From Magnetovibrio sp. PR-2 (lineage in GTDB: Bacteria; Pseudomonadota; Alphaproteobacteria; Rhodospirillales; Magnetovibrionaceae): a stretch of DNA of 64,000 nucleotides. The notes beneath the pieces are model-generated. The model saw only the letters and a program-made list of their open reading frames with translations, searched no databases and was not told the DNA's origin. The stretch covers positions 1 to 64,000 of the forward strand of contig NZ_JBAHUR010000012.1 in NCBI RefSeq assembly GCF_036689815.1, written 5' to 3'. The position numbers were made by a program, and so were the translations under genes. The number at the start of each line of letters is the position of its first letter. Position 1 is the stretch's first letter. This document shows, one piece after another, positions 61,168 to 64,000 of this stretch.

Positions 61168-64000
61168 TTATTTGCCCTCCCGGATTTTTTTGTTTTCGGC
61201 TTTGCGCAGTTTTTTGAACTCTGCGCCATAGCGGGACACTTTGGGTGTGTCCGGCAGCTGGTCGAATTTCTCGATGACCGGGAATTGCGGCCAGCTTTCG
61301 CCAAATTGGGATGGCTCGGCTTTTTCGATTTTAACGCGCAAGTCGAACCATGCGGCCTGACCCGTAATGGGGTCGGAGTTGGAATAGCGATACCCGTCGT
61401 CTTGTTCAGGCAACAATTCCGAAATCAAGTGGTTCAACAAGAAGCCTTCTTTGGACTCGATGGCATCCTTGTCCAAGTTCCACGCACCCCGGCGTTTGCC
61501 GATGGCGTTCCAGGTCCACACCGTGTTGGGGTTCACGCCGTCCACAATTTTGATCTGGCAGCGAATGCGCGCGTGGTGGGACGACACCCACACCCAATCG
61601 TCGTCCACCGCGTTCATTTTGTCGGCCACGGTTTGGTGCACGAACAAACGGTTCTTACCCGTGATTTGACGCAGCCACGCGTTTTGTGATCCCCACGAGT
61701 GATACATGTGCATCGGTCGCTGTGTGAGTGCGTGCAGGTTGAACTCTTTGGTGTCGACCATGGTTTCTTCGAACGGCTGATACCAAATGGGCAGCGGGTC
61801 GAAGTACTTCAAGATCCGTTCCGCGTCTGCTTTGGGCGGTGTTTGTTCCGTATGGCCTTCGGCAGCCAAGCGGAATTTCTGGAACACCTCTGAATACAGT
61901 TGGAAGATGATGGGCTCACCATTAGGCAGCAAGCCTTTGTCGGCCGCCCAGTCCAAGTAGTTCTTGTTGGCCATTTTGAAGTAGCGCTGGTTGGGCGCAA
62001 ATTCGTGCTGCCAGAAACTTTGGTTTTCGATGTACTTGTCCAGCTGCTTCGGGTTCTTTTCACCGCGCAACGGCTTGTCGCCGTCTTCGCCGCGCCAACC
62101 GCCCAGCATGCCGATGCCGGGTGCGCGTTCGTGGTTGACCATGTAGTCCGCCAAGCCGCCCGGATATTTCGCCGTACCGTCGTCGTTGGTGAGACCCGGT
62201 AAGCCAATGCGGTGGCCCAAATCGATCAGCACGCTTTGGAAGCCGCGCACGTCGCGGTCGGGCTCGACCACCGGATAGCGGATGGCGTCGGCGCAAGCGT
62301 CCGCGTTGGAGATCGGTCGGTCCAGCAACGAAATACAGTCGTGGCGTTCCAGATACGTGGTGTCGGGCAAAACCAAGTCTGCATAGTGCGTCATCTCCGA
62401 CGCATAGGCGTCGGCGTAGATAATGTAGGGGATTTTGTAGTCGCCGTTTTCGTCCTTGTCGGTGAGCATCTCAATGGTGCCCGCCGTGTTCATGGAGCTG
62501 TTCCAGCTCATATTCGCCATGAACATCATCAAGGTGTCGATTTTGTACGGATCCCCTTTCCACGCGTTGTGGATCACCATGTGCATCATGCCGTGGCTGG
62601 AAATCGGGTGTTCCCAACTGTAAGCCTTATCAATGCGGCGCGGGCTGCCGTCGTCTTCCAACAACAAATCTTCGGGCCCCGTGGGGAAGCCCAGCGGTGC
62701 GCCCGGCAGGGGCGTGTTGGGGTGGACTTGGTCCGGCTTGCCGGTGGGTTTGACCCCAGGCGGGATGTGTTTGGGGTACGGAGCTTTGACGCGAAAGCCA
62801 CCCGGAACTTCAACCGAGCCCAACAAGACTTGCAAAATGTGCAGCATGCGGCACGTGTGAAAACCGTTGGAGTGCGCCGAAATCCCGCGCATGGCGTGGA
62901 ACGATACGGGGCGCCCGATCATCTTGTCGTGCGGTTTGCCGGTCCAATCGACCCATTCTTGGTCGATCTCAATGGTTTCTTTAAAGGCCACGTGGGCCAG
63001 CTCGGCAGCGATGCGTTTGATCTGCGCAACCTCAAGCCCGCAAACGTGTGCGACTTGCTCTGGCGCATACTTTTGATCCATGTAGCGGCGTGCCAAAATT
63101 TCGAAACTCGGCACGGCTTTACGGCCATCGGGGAGCGTGAACTCACCTTTAAGCGCCATACGCTCAATGCCCAACTTGGCGTTGACCAGTTCGTCAACGT
63201 CTAAGTCCCAGCACAGCGGGTTGCCGTCTTTGTCACGGGCAAACAGACCGTGGTCAGGCGCGCCTTCGTCTTGAATGACCAGCCAGCCGGAGTTGGTGTA
63301 GCGGATCAGATAGTCCACATCCACGTTGCCGGATTTCAGCAGTTCGTGCACCAAGGCCATAACGAACAAGCCGTCGGTGCCGGGACGGATGCCGACCCAT
63401 TCGTCGGCAATGGCACCGTAGCCTGTGCGCACCGGGTTCACGGCAACGAACTTCGCACCGCGTTTTTTCAACAAGCCCAAACCCTTTTTGATGGGGTTGG
63501 AATCGTGGTCTTCCGCGACGCCGAACATCATGAAGTATTTGCTGTGGTGCCAGTCGGGCTCGGCAAATTCCCAGAACGCGCCGCCGATGGTGTACAGACC
63601 ACCAGCCGCCATGTTGACCGAACAAAAGCCCCCGTGGGCGGCGTAGTTGGGTGTGCCGAATTGACTGGCCCACCAGCCGGTGAGGGCTTGGGATTGATCG
63701 CGCCCGGTAAAGAACGCAAGCTTTTTGGGATCGGTTTCGCGGATTTTGCCCAAACGCTCGGACGCGATTTGCAGGGCTTCTTCCCATTCGATCTCTTCAA
63801 ATTCATTGGAGCCGCGCGGACCGACGCGCTTTAACGGCTTGTGCAAACGGGCGGGGGAGTAGTGCTGCATGATGCCCGAAGAGCCCTTGCCGCACAGCAC
63901 ACCACCGTTGACCGGGTGGTTGCGGTTGCCCTGGATGTAGCGGACCTTGCCGTCGTGCAAATAGACCTTAATGCCGCAACGGCACGCGCACATGTAGCAC
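61168..64000 (-). CDS. soeA: Sulfite dehydrogenase molybdopterin subunit SoeA (N-terminus outside window)
   Basis: At least 943 residues of a large DMSO-reductase-family catalytic subunit; the frame runs to the window edge, so the start is missing. The N-terminal 4Fe-4S motif begins at the edge ('CYMCACRCG') with the fourth Cys in 'GGVLCGKGSSGI'. The Mo ligand is probably the Cys in 'HGGFCSVNMAAGG', as in the sulfur-compound branch (PsrA/PhsA/SoeA). Family features such as 'WEEALQIASERL', 'NPVRTGYGAIADEWVGIRPGTDGL' and 'DLVLPDTTYLERHDC' are clear. The reaction would be sulfite to sulfate on the cytoplasmic side. With a DmsC-type anchor SoeA is most likely; a polysulfide or arsenite enzyme is less so. 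Confidence 0.88.
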   Translation of the reverse strand, partial: CYMCACRCGIKVYLHDGKVRYIQGNRNHPVNGGVLCGKGSSGIMQHYSPARLHKPLKRVGPRGSNEFEEIEWEEALQIASERLGKIRETDPKKLAFFTGRDQSQALTGWWASQFGTPNYAAHGGFCSVNMAAGGLYTIGGAFWEFAEPDWHHSKYFMMFGVAEDHDSNPIKKGLGLLKKRGAKFVAVNPVRTGYGAIADEWVGIRPGTDGLFVMALVHELLKSGNVDVDYLIRYTNSGWLVIQDEGAPDHGLFARDKDGNPLCWDLDVDELVNAKLGIERMALKGEFTLPDGRKAVPSFEILARRYMDQKYAPEQVAHVCGLEVAQIKRIAAELAHVAFKETIEIDQEWVDWTGKPHDKMIGRPVSFHAMRGISAHSNGFHTCRMLHILQVLLGSVEVPGGFRVKAPYPKHIPPGVKPTGKPDQVHPNTPLPGAPLGFPTGPEDLLLEDDGSPRRIDKAYSWEHPISSHGMMHMVIHNAWKGDPYKIDTLMMFMANMSWNSSMNTAGTIEMLTDKDENGDYKIPYIIYADAYASEMTHYADLVLPDTTYLERHDCISLLDRPISNADACADAIRYPVVEPDRDVRGFQSVLIDLGHRIGLPGLTNDDGTAKYPGGLADYMVNHERAPGIGMLGGWRGEDGDKPLRGEKNPKQLDKYIENQSFWQHEFAPNQRYFKMANKNYLDWAADKGLLPNGEPIIFQLYSEVFQKFRLAAEGHTEQTPPKADAERILKYFDPLPIWYQPFEETMVDTKEFNLHALTQRPMHMYHSWGSQNAWLRQITGKNRLFVHQTVADKMNAVDDDWVWVSSHHARIRCQIKIVDGVNPNTVWTWNAIGKRRGAWNLDKDAIESKEGFLLNHLISELLPEQDDGYRYSNSDPITGQAAWFDLRVKIEKAEPSQFGESWPQFPVIEKFDQLPDTPKVSRYGAEFKKLRKAENKKIREGK

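Noticed and set aside
62212-63204. 330-codon plus-strand open frame
   Set aside because: Antisense to the conserved molybdopterin subunit; no domain.

Overview
The window reads as one contiguous piece of a free-living, motile, aerobic or microaerobic alphaproteobacterial chromosome, probably of the Rhodospirillales (marine Magnetospirillaceae or Terasakiella-like). This rests on gene content only: haemerythrin domains fused to a kinase, an alphaproteobacterial-type flagellin, a glycolate oxidase operon, a sulfite dehydrogenase of the SoeABC type, and many GTG starts with good Shine-Dalgarno sites. The species is an inference. I see no rRNA, tRNA, CRISPR array, transposase or phage gene.

Layout. 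0.5-1.1 kb: a GNAT acetyltransferase behind a run of small palindromes. 1.2-10.4 kb: the most unusual locus, a tightly overlapping operon for an exported 1133-residue TPR protein with a 385-residue internal duplication, a PqqD-like RRE protein, a protein with two ATP-grasp domains, a diaminopimelate-decarboxylase-like PLP enzyme, and a urea-transporter-like membrane domain fused to a Sir2 deacylase; a small helical protein follows. 10.4-17.6 kb: a HAD phosphatase, then a cluster of a stand-alone cyclic-nucleotide-binding protein, a metallophosphoesterase, a LolA-like periplasmic protein, an RND/MMPL exporter with its own C-terminal cyclic-nucleotide-binding domain, and a probable outer-membrane barrel. 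17.7-23.4 kb: glycerol kinase, a sensor kinase, a periplasmic binding protein and an RlmL-like rRNA methyltransferase.

23.4-31.9 kb: a bacteriohaemerythrin divergent from a PAS/PAS/kinase/haemerythrin protein, whose gene overlaps a glycerate 2-kinase followed by glcD, glcE, glcF and a TlpA thioredoxin. Together they would take glycolate through glyoxylate to 2-phosphoglycerate, with an oxygen- or NO-binding sensor in the same transcript. 32.0-35.0 kb: a c-type cytochrome, a YeeE/YedE sulfur transporter and a triple-rhodanese protein, a sulfur-handling module that fits the soeCBA genes at 59.5-64 kb. 35.0-39.0 kb: biotin operon bioBFDA. 39.1-42.6 kb: Na/Pi cotransporter and SulP anion transporter with an attenuator-like leader.

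42.7-50.0 kb: a cold-shock protein, a GGDEF-EAL protein, an acyl-CoA ligase, a nucleotide-sugar dehydrogenase and a secreted nuclease. 50.2-56.1 kb: rsmI, an RNA m5C methyltransferase, a flagellin, a BaiN-type flavoprotein and an archaeal/eukaryal-type prolyl-tRNA synthetase. 56.1-59.5 kb: a GntR regulator, an RpiR regulator and an orphan TAXI binding protein. 59.5-64.0 kb: soeC, soeB and soeA, the last cut by the window edge.
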